A stretch of 64,000 bases of DNA from Geobacteraceae bacterium (GCA_024281055.1 JAMXLF010000033.1:1-64000), one strand, 5' to 3'; counted from the stretch's first letter, positions 52,565 to 61,411 are shown. Notes: generated from the sequence alone by a model not told the origin. Numbers and translations are program-made.

Positions 52565-53788
52565 ATGCGCCGCAAGAAATACTTTTTGGCACCCGGCAAT
52601 AATTCGCTCTCTCACATCGTCAAATGTCTTGCGATCAGCGAAGCGCTCACGGCGCGGGGCCACGAGGCTCTCGTTGCCGTCGGCAAAAAGCATGCGTCTT
52701 TTCTCCGTCATCAGGGGATCGAACACGTTGTCCTGCCCGATATCCAGGAAACCGACGAGTCCGGGTTCCCGTCCGTGGAGTGGTTCAGGCAGTCGGAGAA
52801 GATCGTTGCCTGCATGAAGGCGGAAATTGACATTTTGAAAACCTACCGACCGGACCGGGCGCTCGGCGTGTTCCGGTTCACGCTGAAAGGATCGGCGCAG
52901 ATCGCCGGGGTCCCCTTCGACTCCCTTGTCTGCGGCTGTATACTGCCCGATTCCGACCAGGTCCTCGGGTTTGCCGAGGGAGAGCCCGGAAGGGAGGCGC
53001 AGCGGATCATTCTTGACGGGTTTTTCCGCTATGCAGGGGCAAAGATCGAGGCGGCACAGACGTCGTTCGGTTTGCCGACATGCCATGGGGATATCCGGCA
53101 CGTGCTGAAGGGTGAGCGGACCTTTCTCTGGGACTTCCCGGAGTTCGCCCCGGTGCCGCAGAAGTCGGACATGTTCCATGTGGGACCCCTCGTCTGGAAC
53201 AACTGGCCAAGTGATGCGGTTGACCACGAAACGCTGGTCGTTAGCGACCGGCCGCTCGCCATCGTGGCATTCGGTACCTGTACCGTGTACCTCCCGTCCG
53301 CGAGAAGGCTCATCGGGGTTCTGGTCGACCTTGGATACCAGGTGCTGATTGCCGCAGGAGGACAGAGCGAATTTCTCGGCATCATGCCCGACGACCCGCG
53401 AGTCGACGCCTATACCTTCGTGTCGCTCCACGAAATTTTGCCCCATGCCGCGCTCCTGGTCACCCACGGGGGACAGATGACCGTATTCGAAGCCCTGCAG
53501 CACGAGGTTCCCGTGGTCGTAATGCCCTTTCAGCCCGAGCAGGCCCACAACGGCGTGTGTCTCGAACGCCTCGGGTGCGGCGTGCGGCTTGTTCCTCCCC
53601 AGCCGTTCCAGGGCAATCCCGGCATCTACATCGACGCCCTCGACCGGATGAGCGACGTGGAGATCGGTGACAAAATCAGCGCCCTGGTGCAAGACCCGAG
53701 TACGCACAGATGCCTGGCGGACGTGGCGAAGATCATTGCTCGCTACAGTGGGGCCGAAACAATTGCCGATCTGCTCGAGGAAGATTAG
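52565..53788 (+). CDS. UDP-glycosyltransferase-like protein (GT1/MGT type)
   Basis: This 407-residue GT-B-fold protein begins with FLAPGNNSLSHIVKCLAISEAL and carries a PSPG-like donor-binding motif (VTHGGQMTVFEALQHEVPVVV, then PFQPEQAHNG). It resembles macrolide and carotenoid glucosyltransferases. It probably glycosylates a hydroxyl on the cytoplasmic lipid intermediate. It is the second glycosyltransferase of the operon beside the GT2 protein. The ribosome site is weak (GAAAGTAA). It precedes the hydrolase-radical SAM fusion by 1 base. Confidence 0.87.
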   Translation: MRRKKYFLAPGNNSLSHIVKCLAISEALTARGHEALVAVGKKHASFLRHQGIEHVVLPDIQETDESGFPSVEWFRQSEKIVACMKAEIDILKTYRPDRALGVFRFTLKGSAQIAGVPFDSLVCGCILPDSDQVLGFAEGEPGREAQRIILDGFFRYAGAKIEAAQTSFGLPTCHGDIRHVLKGERTFLWDFPEFAPVPQKSDMFHVGPLVWNNWPSDAVDHETLVVSDRPLAIVAFGTCTVYLPSARRLIGVLVDLGYQVLIAAGGQSEFLGIMPDDPRVDAYTFVSLHEILPHAALLVTHGGQMTVFEALQHEVPVVVMPFQPEQAHNGVCLERLGCGVRLVPPQPFQGNPGIYIDALDRMSDVEIGDKISALVQDPSTHRCLADVAKIIARYSGAETIADLLEED

Positions 53789-53789
53789 C

Positions 53790-55553
53790 ATGCCGGTGGG
53801 CATCATTCTGGTGCATGGTTTTTCCGGGACTCCCGATGATTTCTTGCCACTGACAGAGAAACTGGTGGCGGTCCACGGTACCGAGGCTGTCTCGGCTCTC
53901 ACGCTCCCAGGTCACACGGTTGGGGAGTCCCCCTCCTTCGACCGGACGGCCTCCGTTGCGGCGATTGCCGAGGCCATCGGCAGATACCGGCGGGAAGGGC
54001 GGACCATTCTCCTCCTGGGACATTCCACCGGCGGCATCCTGGCACTGGCGACGCTCATGGAGCATCGCCTCGCTCCCGATCTGCTGATCCTCGCTTCGGT
54101 GCCGAAAAGGATCGATCTGGCGTACCTCGAGCGCTGGAACCGGCACCGCACGGGGAGAGAGGCTATCTCGTTTGCCTCTCTGGCACAGGCGATTTCCCTC
54201 GTCAACACGGTTGGCTCCCGACAAGTGAAGGGAGAGTTTCCTGTCGTCGTCATGCATGGCGCTGACGACGACCTGGTTCCGTGTACGGAGGCCTCTGGCT
54301 GGGCAGAAAACGGTTTCGAGCGCCGGGCACGCACCGTTATCGTTCCGTCGGCAGGCCATGACCTTTTTCGCGGGACAAACAGTGCGCTGGTGATTGGCCT
54401 GGTCATGGGCACGATTGCCGATCATCTCCGTGCGCTGACGGCCGAAGACACGAGCACGCTCGATGCGCTCGCATCCGTTGAGCCCGAGGCGACTCGTTTT
54501 CTCGCCCGCTCGCCGTCATCCGGGCAGCACATCGCCCGCTGTCCGAGCGGCCGAGCGGTCGCGGGGGAAAAGCCCTTGCTGGCGCCGAGCGTGGATACCG
54601 GGCCGGTCTTCGCTAATATCGAGATCACGACCCGCTGCAACCTGTCCTGTTCCCACTGCGCCCGTACCGGCGCAATAATGCAGGGGGAGGACATGGACAA
54701 AGGGACGTTCACCGCTGTTCTCGGCCTGCTCCCCCATGCCTACCGGATAACGCTGGTGGGCCTTGGGGAACCGCTCCTGCACCCGGACGTCGTCCATTTC
54801 GTAGCGGAAGCTTCTGCACAGGGGCGGAGAACCGGGCTCGTGACCAATGCCATGCTCCTGGACCCGGAACTTTCGCGCAAACTGATCGAGGCGGGACTTG
54901 ATTCCATCGCCTTCAGCATCGACGGCGCGACCAATGATATGGTGTCGGACATGCGTCCGGGGACTGACCTGAAACGGGTGATCGCGAACATCAAGGGCTT
55001 TGTAGAGGCGGCGAAATCTTCGCGCTCCTTATCGACCGCGGTTTTTTCCGCGGTGTCGGCGCGGAGCGTCCCCCACCTGGATGAGCTCATCGATCTCGTC
55101 GCCGGTCTCGGGGTGCACGTTCTGATGGTGAGCGATCTCAACTTCGGGAAGAACGTCAACCTGACGCTCTGGCAGAACTGGGACAAGGCAACGGCGGCAC
55201 AGGTGAAGGGAGGAGTAGCCCGCTCCTTCAAGAAGGGTCTACCCATCCTCTCCGTGCGCGGGCTCGAAGAGTTCGGCCTCTGGAAGCGGTACGGCAGTTA
55301 TCTCCTGGTCCCACCGGATCAGCTTGCCCGCCGCTCCGAGCGGCACACGTGGTGCTATTCCCCCTGGCAGACCGTGCCGGTCAGCGTACGGGGGGAGGTG
55401 ACTCTCTGCGACTGCCAGCCTGAGGTCGTCCTCGGCAGTCTCCTCGATCGGCCTCTCGCGGACATATGGAGCGGCCCTGCCATGGTCGAACACCGCAGTC
55501 GCATGCTGGGCGCCGATCCGCCCGAGGCGTGCCGGCTCTGCCCGCGGTTTTAA
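53790..55553 (+). CDS. Fusion: alpha/beta-hydrolase + SPASM-type radical SAM enzyme
   Basis: This 587-residue protein has an N-terminal alpha/beta-hydrolase (1 to about 215): HGFSGTPDDF oxyanion region, nucleophile Ser79 in GHSTGG, acid region MHGADDDLVP and base SAGHDLF. A linker follows, then a radical SAM domain from about 270 with C283/C287/C290 in CNLSCSHC, GLGEPLLH and FSIDGATND. A SPASM-like C-terminus holds CYSPWQTVPV, LCDCQPE and EACRLCPRF. The single ORF runs continuously through the junction. The hydrolase may release or transfer a thioester that the radical half has modified. I know of no described enzyme of this layout. Confidence 0.87.
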   Translation: MPVGIILVHGFSGTPDDFLPLTEKLVAVHGTEAVSALTLPGHTVGESPSFDRTASVAAIAEAIGRYRREGRTILLLGHSTGGILALATLMEHRLAPDLLILASVPKRIDLAYLERWNRHRTGREAISFASLAQAISLVNTVGSRQVKGEFPVVVMHGADDDLVPCTEASGWAENGFERRARTVIVPSAGHDLFRGTNSALVIGLVMGTIADHLRALTAEDTSTLDALASVEPEATRFLARSPSSGQHIARCPSGRAVAGEKPLLAPSVDTGPVFANIEITTRCNLSCSHCARTGAIMQGEDMDKGTFTAVLGLLPHAYRITLVGLGEPLLHPDVVHFVAEASAQGRRTGLVTNAMLLDPELSRKLIEAGLDSIAFSIDGATNDMVSDMRPGTDLKRVIANIKGFVEAAKSSRSLSTAVFSAVSARSVPHLDELIDLVAGLGVHVLMVSDLNFGKNVNLTLWQNWDKATAAQVKGGVARSFKKGLPILSVRGLEEFGLWKRYGSYLLVPPDQLARRSERHTWCYSPWQTVPVSVRGEVTLCDCQPEVVLGSLLDRPLADIWSGPAMVEHRSRMLGADPPEACRLCPRF

Positions 55554-55594
55554 CGAACGTACGTACCTTAATTTTAACGGAGGTTTCAACAGCC

Positions 55595-55837
55595 ATGACC
55601 GTCCAGGAGATTGAAAGCAAACTGATCCAGGTGATCTCGTCCATCACCAACCAGGACCCGGCGGCGATCACGCCGGACAAGCCGTTCCCCGACCTGGGGA
55701 TCGATTCCCTCGGGTTCGTGGAAATCCTCGTCTTCATCGAGAAGAATTTCAAGCTGCAGCTCATCTCGACCCCTCTGAACAAGCAGGATTTCGAGACGGT
55801 CCACAGCCTGGCGTCGTTCATCAGCAGAGAACTGTAA
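55595..55837 (+). CDS. Acyl carrier protein, third
   Basis: This 80-residue ACP has S38 in LGIDSLGFVEILVFI. It is the shortest and most canonical of the three. GGAGG about 11 bases upstream supports the ATG at 55595. It lies between the hydrolase-radical SAM fusion and the condensation-type acyltransferase (4 bases to its start). It is a good candidate to present acyl chains to that enzyme. Confidence 0.93.
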   Translation: MTVQEIESKLIQVISSITNQDPAAITPDKPFPDLGIDSLGFVEILVFIEKNFKLQLISTPLNKQDFETVHSLASFISREL

Positions 55838-55841
55838 GCGC

Positions 55842-57167
55842 ATGCTTCTGAACTACCTTTCAGTCAGGAACAAGTATTACCTCAACGGGTTTGACTGGGT
55901 GATGGGGGTGATCGATCTCATCATGCGGAAGACCACCTGTGCCGGAAACGCCTCCCAGGTGGTCTTCATGCTCGACACCCCTCCTGACGAGACTGCCTTC
56001 CGTGCCGCGCTGCAGCGATTTCTCGCGCTCTTCCCGGTCATCGGCGGGAGCGTGTCACGTCATTACACCCTCACCCCCTACTGGAAAATGCCGAAAGGAA
56101 ATGCTGCCCCGACGGTCCCACTGACCGTCACCCGCCTGGATGACGCAGCCGGACCGGACGGTCTCCTGGCCGCCGTTACCTACTCCGTCAACACTCCCTT
56201 CGGGAATGCCCACGAACACCTGGTGTTTCATCTGGTTTACGGACGCAACGAGCAGTGCCTGGCCATGACGTTCGATCATCGCCTCTTCGATGCCCGGGGG
56301 GCCGAATCCTTCATGAACCTTTTCCAGGAATTTCTGGCCGGGGGCGAAGACTCGCGGATCGCGGAGAACGTCCGTCTCACCCAAGGATTCGATCTCAGAC
56401 CATGGAAGCCCAAGTTCCTCGCCGGCCAAGCCGTGAACCGGAAGATGATCGCCCTTTCCCGGGAGACCATGCGGTCGCTCCCCATCAATCTTGGCGGGAA
56501 ACCGGGATTCAGGTACCGGATAGTCAGTTTCAGTCGGGAAGAGGCGGAGGGAATCTACACCAGGGCGTACGCCGAGGCCGGCTACCTCATGATCATGCCG
56601 TATCTCTTTGCCCGGGTGTTCCAGACTCTCCATGGGGTGTTCGAGCGGCGTGGGGTCCCCCACGGCGCCTACGTGGTCCCGGTTTCCACCGACCTGCGCC
56701 AGGCTAAGGACATCCGGGAGGAACTCTTCTTCAACCAGAACTCCATGTTCTTTTTCCAGGTTCAGCCCGGGGATGTTCCCGACCTGAAGCGGCTGATCGG
56801 AGTGATCAAGGAGCAGATGTACGAACAGGTCCAGTCCAAGTTTCCGCATAACCTCATGGCCGCCTCGTCGCTCACGCGGATCGTGCCGCTGCCGGTGCTG
56901 CGCCGCATATTCAATCTGCCGCTCCAGGGAAAGATCGCATCGTTCTGCTTCTCCCACGTGAGCAAGTGCTCGTACACCTCCCACGACCTCATGGGGTGCC
57001 GCATCGTGAACGTCTTTCACACGCCCCGCATGCCCGTACCGCCGGGGATCGGCATCTTCTTCAACTCCTTCGACGGCCGGCTGAATGCGACGATCTCCTG
57101 GCTGGACGGCACTTTCACCGATGCTGAGGTCGCCGCGATCGAGAGCGAACTGCGGTGCGGTCTCTGA
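55842..57167 (+). CDS. Condensation-domain-like acyltransferase (HxxxD)
   Basis: This 441-residue protein has the fold signs of condensation/wax-ester-synthase/PapA-type acyltransferases: an N-terminal half with FDHRLFDARGAESF (H146 and D150 of the HxxxD centre) and a C-terminal half with VVPVSTDLRQ, FFNQNSMFFFQV and GIGIFFNSFDGRLNATISW. Members make esters or amides from ACP- or CoA-bound acyl groups, without phosphopantetheine of their own. Directly after an ACP gene, it may esterify the finished chain to an alcohol, or couple two chains. Its stop overlaps the FAD oxidoreductase by 13 bases. Confidence 0.83.
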   Translation: MLLNYLSVRNKYYLNGFDWVMGVIDLIMRKTTCAGNASQVVFMLDTPPDETAFRAALQRFLALFPVIGGSVSRHYTLTPYWKMPKGNAAPTVPLTVTRLDDAAGPDGLLAAVTYSVNTPFGNAHEHLVFHLVYGRNEQCLAMTFDHRLFDARGAESFMNLFQEFLAGGEDSRIAENVRLTQGFDLRPWKPKFLAGQAVNRKMIALSRETMRSLPINLGGKPGFRYRIVSFSREEAEGIYTRAYAEAGYLMIMPYLFARVFQTLHGVFERRGVPHGAYVVPVSTDLRQAKDIREELFFNQNSMFFFQVQPGDVPDLKRLIGVIKEQMYEQVQSKFPHNLMAASSLTRIVPLPVLRRIFNLPLQGKIASFCFSHVSKCSYTSHDLMGCRIVNVFHTPRMPVPPGIGIFFNSFDGRLNATISWLDGTFTDAEVAAIESELRCGL

Positions 57168-58384
57168 AAGGTAATACACACACTGTGGTTGCCTGCGACG
57201 TGCTGGTCGTCGGAGGAGGAGTTACCGGTGTGGCAGCTGCTGTGGCTGCGGCCCGTACTGGCAACCGGGTTGTTTTGATCGAGAAGGAAATGGTCCTGGG
57301 GGGGACCGGGACCCGGGGGATGCTTCACACCATCTGCGGGCTCTACCTGAACGGCGACGCGGAGCCTGTGGAGACGCTGAACGAAGGCCTGTCGCGGGAG
57401 ATTGTCGCCGCCCTCAAGATACGTTCCCTGGAGTGCAAACCGGTGCGAATCGGCAAGGTTTTCGTCCTCCCGTATTCTGCAACCGATCTTCAGGATGTTC
57501 TTGGGACGTTATGCCAGAGCGAGCGGAATCTCACCATACTGTGCGATGCCACTGCCCTGCACTCGACCGCTACTGACGGACGCGTCACCACGGTGACCGC
57601 TGATCAAGCCGGTAAGATCCTCCAGATCCAGCCGCAGGTGGCGATCGACTGTACGGGAAACGGTGATCTCGCCTGCATGGCCGGTGCGGAGTTCGATCTT
57701 TCCCCGCCAGAGGAAATCCAGCTTGCCGGATGTATCGCACGGGTCCGGGGCATTCAGGAAACCGGCGATTCCTTGGCGCTCAAGGTTCCCTACGTGCTCG
57801 CCAGGCTTGTCGCGGAGGAGGAGCTCCCGCCCGAGTTTCGCTTCACGGCCTATGCCTCGGGAAGGACTCCCGGCGAAGGGTACCTCAAGTTCAATATGCC
57901 GGGAGAGGGCGGAGAGGAGTATGTCCTGAGAATGGCCGGGCGCGCCCTGAAGCTTCTGGCCGAACGATTGCCGGCATTCAGTAATGCCATAGTCGACGGG
58001 ACCTCCCAAAGGGTCTTCCCTCGGGAGGGGCGGCGGGTCCTCGGTGAGTATACGCTGACCGAAGATGACGTTCTCTCTGCGGCGAAGTTTCCCGATGGCG
58101 TGGTCAGGAACGCCTGGCCCATCGAACTGTGGGACCGGGAGCGTGGGGCTGTGTACCGTTACGTCCCAACGGGGGATTACTACGAGATCCCCTTCCGCTC
58201 TCTCACTGTAAAGGGTTTCGCGAATCTCTTCGTGGCCGGTAGGTGCATCTCGGTGAGTCATGAGGCCCATGGTTCGACGCGGGTCATGGGCACCTGTCTC
58301 GCCCTCGGTGAGCAGGCAGGCCGCGCTGCAGGTCGTTTTGTTGCGACGGGAAAATATACCGTTGCACCCGAAGAGAACAACTGA
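57155..58384 (+). CDS. FAD-dependent oxidoreductase (FAD_oxidored type)
   Basis: This 409-residue flavoprotein starts at GTG 57155. It has CDVLVVGGGVTGVAAAVAAA with EKEMVLGGTGTRGM, then a substrate domain, and the C-terminal GFANLFVAGRCISVSHEAHGS signature of FAD_oxidored proteins. Its reaction could be desaturation, reduction or epoxidation of the chain. It overlaps the acyltransferase, which suggests a late tailoring step. Unlike the CrtI-like gene at 31293 it lacks a phytoene-desaturase-type N-terminal block, so the two flavoproteins are distinct families. Confidence 0.82.
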   Translation: MRSLKGNTHTVVACDVLVVGGGVTGVAAAVAAARTGNRVVLIEKEMVLGGTGTRGMLHTICGLYLNGDAEPVETLNEGLSREIVAALKIRSLECKPVRIGKVFVLPYSATDLQDVLGTLCQSERNLTILCDATALHSTATDGRVTTVTADQAGKILQIQPQVAIDCTGNGDLACMAGAEFDLSPPEEIQLAGCIARVRGIQETGDSLALKVPYVLARLVAEEELPPEFRFTAYASGRTPGEGYLKFNMPGEGGEEYVLRMAGRALKLLAERLPAFSNAIVDGTSQRVFPREGRRVLGEYTLTEDDVLSAAKFPDGVVRNAWPIELWDRERGAVYRYVPTGDYYEIPFRSLTVKGFANLFVAGRCISVSHEAHGSTRVMGTCLALGEQAGRAAGRFVATGKYTVAPEENN

Positions 58385-58422
58385 GATCGTTTTCATACGA
58401 TCGTATTGCAAGGAGGGTCTGT

Positions 58423-59889
58423 ATGTCACAGGCCGCACAACAGAAAAAAGATAACCTGACCATTATGCTGATCAAGCCGCACTCGCACCTTCTGGTGGCC
58501 AAGTGCCTGCAGAGCTTTCTCCATCTGGAGCCGCTGGAGCTCGAGATTGTTGCCGGCGGCGTGCCGCGGGAACATACTGTGCTCATCTATGACATCGCAC
58601 TTGAGAAAGACCCGGTGGCCTTCTTCGAGGCGCGGGTCCGGGAGAAGAATCCCGACATCATCGGCTTTACCTGCTACAGCACCCAGGCGGCCATCGTGAA
58701 GGACCTGGCCCGCCGCGCGAAAGAGATCGCTCCGTCCGTCGTGACCGTAGCGGGTGGCATCCATCCGACGATCATTCCGGCCGATTTTGCCGGCTCCCCC
58801 CTCGACATTGTCGTGCGCGGGGAAGGGGGGACGGCATTTCGCGAGATCGTGAAGCGGTACAAGAGCGGCGAGCCCCTTGCCTCCGGCGATGCGATCCTCT
58901 CGGTAGCCGATCCGGACTTCGCGGCCAAGGCCGCGGCCAAGCCGCCTCTCTTTCCTCCGGTGGAGGAGATTCCCCGCCCCAGGCGGGACCTGGTGGACCG
59001 CTCCCGCTATTTCTCCGTCTGGACCTCGCCGGACGCAAACAACCGGCTCAAGACCATGTATCCCCGGATCGCCACCATCCGCACCTCCACGGGGTGCGCC
59101 TACGACTGCTCGTTCTGCGTGGTGCACCACATGATGAACGGCAAGTATCTGCAGCGAAGCCCCGAGGATGTGGTTGACGAAATCTCCCGGATCGAGGAGG
59201 AGTACATCTACTTCGTGGATGACGAAACCTTCCTGAATGCCGAGCGACTCACCGCCATCGCGAACCTACTCAAGGAGCGGGGGATCAGGAAGAAATACGT
59301 GAGCTGGGCCCGGGTCGACACCATCATCCGTCATCCCGAGCTCTTCAAGCTCTGGAAGGAGGTCGGTCTCCACATCGTCTACGTGGGGCTCGAGGCCATG
59401 GACGAGGGACGCCTCAACGACTACAACAAGCGGACCACGGTGGAGATGAACTGGAAGGCGATCAAGATCCTCCGCGACTGCGGCATTCTTCTCCACGCTT
59501 CCCTCATGGTCGATCCCGGCTTCTCGGTGGAGGACTTCCGCCGGCTCGAACAGGTGATCATCGACCTCATCCCGGCGGAGGTCTCCTTCACGGTCTTCTC
59601 GCCATCGCCCGGCACCCCGCTCTGGCACCAGTACAAGGACGACTTCATCCTCGACCCGTACCTTTACTACGACTGCATGCACAGCGTGCTCCCGACGAAG
59701 CTCGACCGGAAGCTCTTCTATGCCCATTTTGCTCGGCTCTACACCATCGGCTGGCGCAACAATCCGCTGCGCCTCAACAAGGTCAAGGTCCCGTTCCGGG
59801 AGATTTTCAGGAGCATCGCCATGGGGACAAAGTACATCCTCGCCATGCGGAATATCTACAAGAATTACCCGCCGCAGACGAAGCAATGA
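58423..59889 (+). CDS. B12-binding-type radical SAM enzyme, third
   Basis: This 488-residue protein has an N-terminal B12-type domain (VLIYDIALEKDP, IIGFTCYSTQAAIVKDLA, VTVAGGIHPTIIPADF, IVVRGEGG) and a radical SAM domain with C225/C229/C232 in GCAYDCSFC, YFVDDETFLNAERL and SLMVDPGFSVEDF. The C-terminus (about 400-488) adds helices. AAGGAGG directly precedes the ATG. Relatives include methyltransferases such as hopanoid C2/C3 methylases and B12-dependent cyclases. The strong ribosome site and late position suggest a tailoring step. Confidence 0.87.
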   Translation: MSQAAQQKKDNLTIMLIKPHSHLLVAKCLQSFLHLEPLELEIVAGGVPREHTVLIYDIALEKDPVAFFEARVREKNPDIIGFTCYSTQAAIVKDLARRAKEIAPSVVTVAGGIHPTIIPADFAGSPLDIVVRGEGGTAFREIVKRYKSGEPLASGDAILSVADPDFAAKAAAKPPLFPPVEEIPRPRRDLVDRSRYFSVWTSPDANNRLKTMYPRIATIRTSTGCAYDCSFCVVHHMMNGKYLQRSPEDVVDEISRIEEEYIYFVDDETFLNAERLTAIANLLKERGIRKKYVSWARVDTIIRHPELFKLWKEVGLHIVYVGLEAMDEGRLNDYNKRTTVEMNWKAIKILRDCGILLHASLMVDPGFSVEDFRRLEQVIIDLIPAEVSFTVFSPSPGTPLWHQYKDDFILDPYLYYDCMHSVLPTKLDRKLFYAHFARLYTIGWRNNPLRLNKVKVPFREIFRSIAMGTKYILAMRNIYKNYPPQTKQ

Positions 59890-61322
59890 ACATATTCTCG
59901 GCCATCAAACAGGAAACAGCGGCGCTTGCCCACCGGACCGCGGTAATTGAGGGAGAGAAGCGGCTGAGTTACGGGGAGTTGCTCCGTGCCGCGGAGCTGG
60001 TGGCGGGATCGTTGGAAGCGAAGGGAGTGGGGCCGCTGCACCGCGTCGGCCTCCTCTGCGACGACAGCATCGATTACATCGTCGCGAGCCTGGCCATCCT
60101 CTCTCTTTCGGCCGCGATCGTCCCGATCTCTCCGGAACAGTCCCCGGAAGAGGTCGACACGGTCATTGACCGGATCGACGTCGATTTCCTCATGGCGGAG
60201 CCGCGGCTGCGTGACGAGTCGTATTGCGAGCCGCTGCAGACCGACGGCTTCGTAGCAAAGGCATTCGTCATCGGGAAGAGGGCGGTCAGCGAACAGCCGA
60301 ACGAAGAGTATTTCCGGTGCAACCCCGCTTTCATCCGGTTCAGCTCAGGGACGACCGGGACAAGCAAGGGGGTGGTCCTGTCTCATGAGGCGATCCTCGC
60401 CCGGACCGACGCGGCGGACCGGGGGCTGCAAATCACCCAGGAGGATACCGTCCTCTGGGTGCTGTCCATGAGCTACCATTTCGTGGTCACGATCCTCCTC
60501 TTCCTGCGCCGCGGGGCGACGATCGTTCTCTGCGGCCACCGCTTCCCCGAATCACTCATCGACGGGATTCTGAACCACCGGGGCACCTTCATCTATGCAT
60601 CTCCTTTCCATTACAGCCTTCTGTCGCGCACCGATGCCCTGCCGGCCGATGCCCTTAACCATGTCCGCCTTGCGGTCTCGACCGCCATGAAACTCCCGGA
60701 GGCGGTGGCCGAGGAGTTCTGCGCCCGTTTCAGCTTCGAGCTGAGCGAGGCTTACGGCATCATCGAGGTGGGGCTCCCTTTCGTCCGGCTCGCCGGGGGA
60801 AAGGAGAAGCTGGGGTCGGTCGGCAGGGCGCTCCCCGACTTCGAGATCCGTCTCGACAACAGGGATGCGGACGGGGTGGGGGAGATCCTGGTAAGGGGGA
60901 AGGGGATACTCGACGCCTATTATTCCCCCTGGCAAGGGCGGGAGGGAATCCTCACGGACGGCTGGTTTGCAACGGGCGATCTCGGGAGGATCGATGCGGA
61001 CGGATTTCTCTCCATCGTCGGCAGGGAAAAGGACGTGATCAATTTCGTGGGGATGAAGGTCTTTGCCCAGGAAGTGGAGGCCGTCATCAACCGCCATCCA
61101 CTTGTCCAGGAATCCCTGGTGTACGGGGTGCCGCATCCCCGGTACGGCGAGTTACCCACGGCGAAGATCGTGCTTCGGGTGGGCGCTGCTCACGATGCCG
61201 TGGTTGACGAGCTGCGCCGTTTCTGCTACCAGCGCCTGGCACAGTACAAGGTGCCGAAGGAGTTTCAATTCGTTGACCACCTGTCGAAAACCGCCAGCGG
61301 GAAAATAAGACGGCAGCGCTAA
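59886..61322 (+). CDS. Acyl-CoA/ACP synthetase (AMP-forming), second ligase
   Basis: This 478-residue ANL-superfamily enzyme has the phosphate-binding SSGTTGTSKGVVLS, SEAYGIIEVGLP, ATGDLGRIDADGFLSIVGRE and the catalytic-lysine block KTASGKIRRQ at the C-terminus. It activates a carboxylic acid, probably a fatty or aromatic acid, for transfer to CoA or an ACP. It is about 50 residues shorter than usual CoA synthetases, with a trimmed N-terminus. It closes the operon: a strong hairpin begins 14 bases after its stop. It overlaps the preceding gene by 4 bases. Confidence 0.9.
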   Translation: MNIFSAIKQETAALAHRTAVIEGEKRLSYGELLRAAELVAGSLEAKGVGPLHRVGLLCDDSIDYIVASLAILSLSAAIVPISPEQSPEEVDTVIDRIDVDFLMAEPRLRDESYCEPLQTDGFVAKAFVIGKRAVSEQPNEEYFRCNPAFIRFSSGTTGTSKGVVLSHEAILARTDAADRGLQITQEDTVLWVLSMSYHFVVTILLFLRRGATIVLCGHRFPESLIDGILNHRGTFIYASPFHYSLLSRTDALPADALNHVRLAVSTAMKLPEAVAEEFCARFSFELSEAYGIIEVGLPFVRLAGGKEKLGSVGRALPDFEIRLDNRDADGVGEILVRGKGILDAYYSPWQGREGILTDGWFATGDLGRIDADGFLSIVGREKDVINFVGMKVFAQEVEAVINRHPLVQESLVYGVPHPRYGELPTAKIVLRVGAAHDAVVDELRRFCYQRLAQYKVPKEFQFVDHLSKTASGKIRRQR

Positions 61323-61335
61323 CGTTCAATGAAAA

Positions 61336-61382
61336 ACGGCCCTCCTGAAGGATGACATGAAAGTCTCCTTTTGGAGGGCCGT
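61336..61382 (+). terminator. Strong hairpin terminator of the lipid operon
   Basis: ACGGCCCTCC (61336-61345) pairs perfectly with GGAGGGCCGT (61373-61382). Inside the loop AAGGATGAC and GTCTCCTT form a second, bulged stem. A short T-rich stretch (ATGTTTTC) follows. It starts 14 bases after the last stop and lies before the convergent gene at 61412, so it could stop transcription in both directions. Confidence 0.8.
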
Positions 61383-61411
61383 ATGTTTTCGCCCGGATTG
61401 TTGTCGGAACG

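Noticed and set aside
30489-61322. Canonical aryl polyene cluster
   Set aside because: Core enzymes match, but no ammonia-lyase or methyltransferase is present, and many radical SAM and tailoring genes are foreign to that class, so gene names of the ape series were not assigned.
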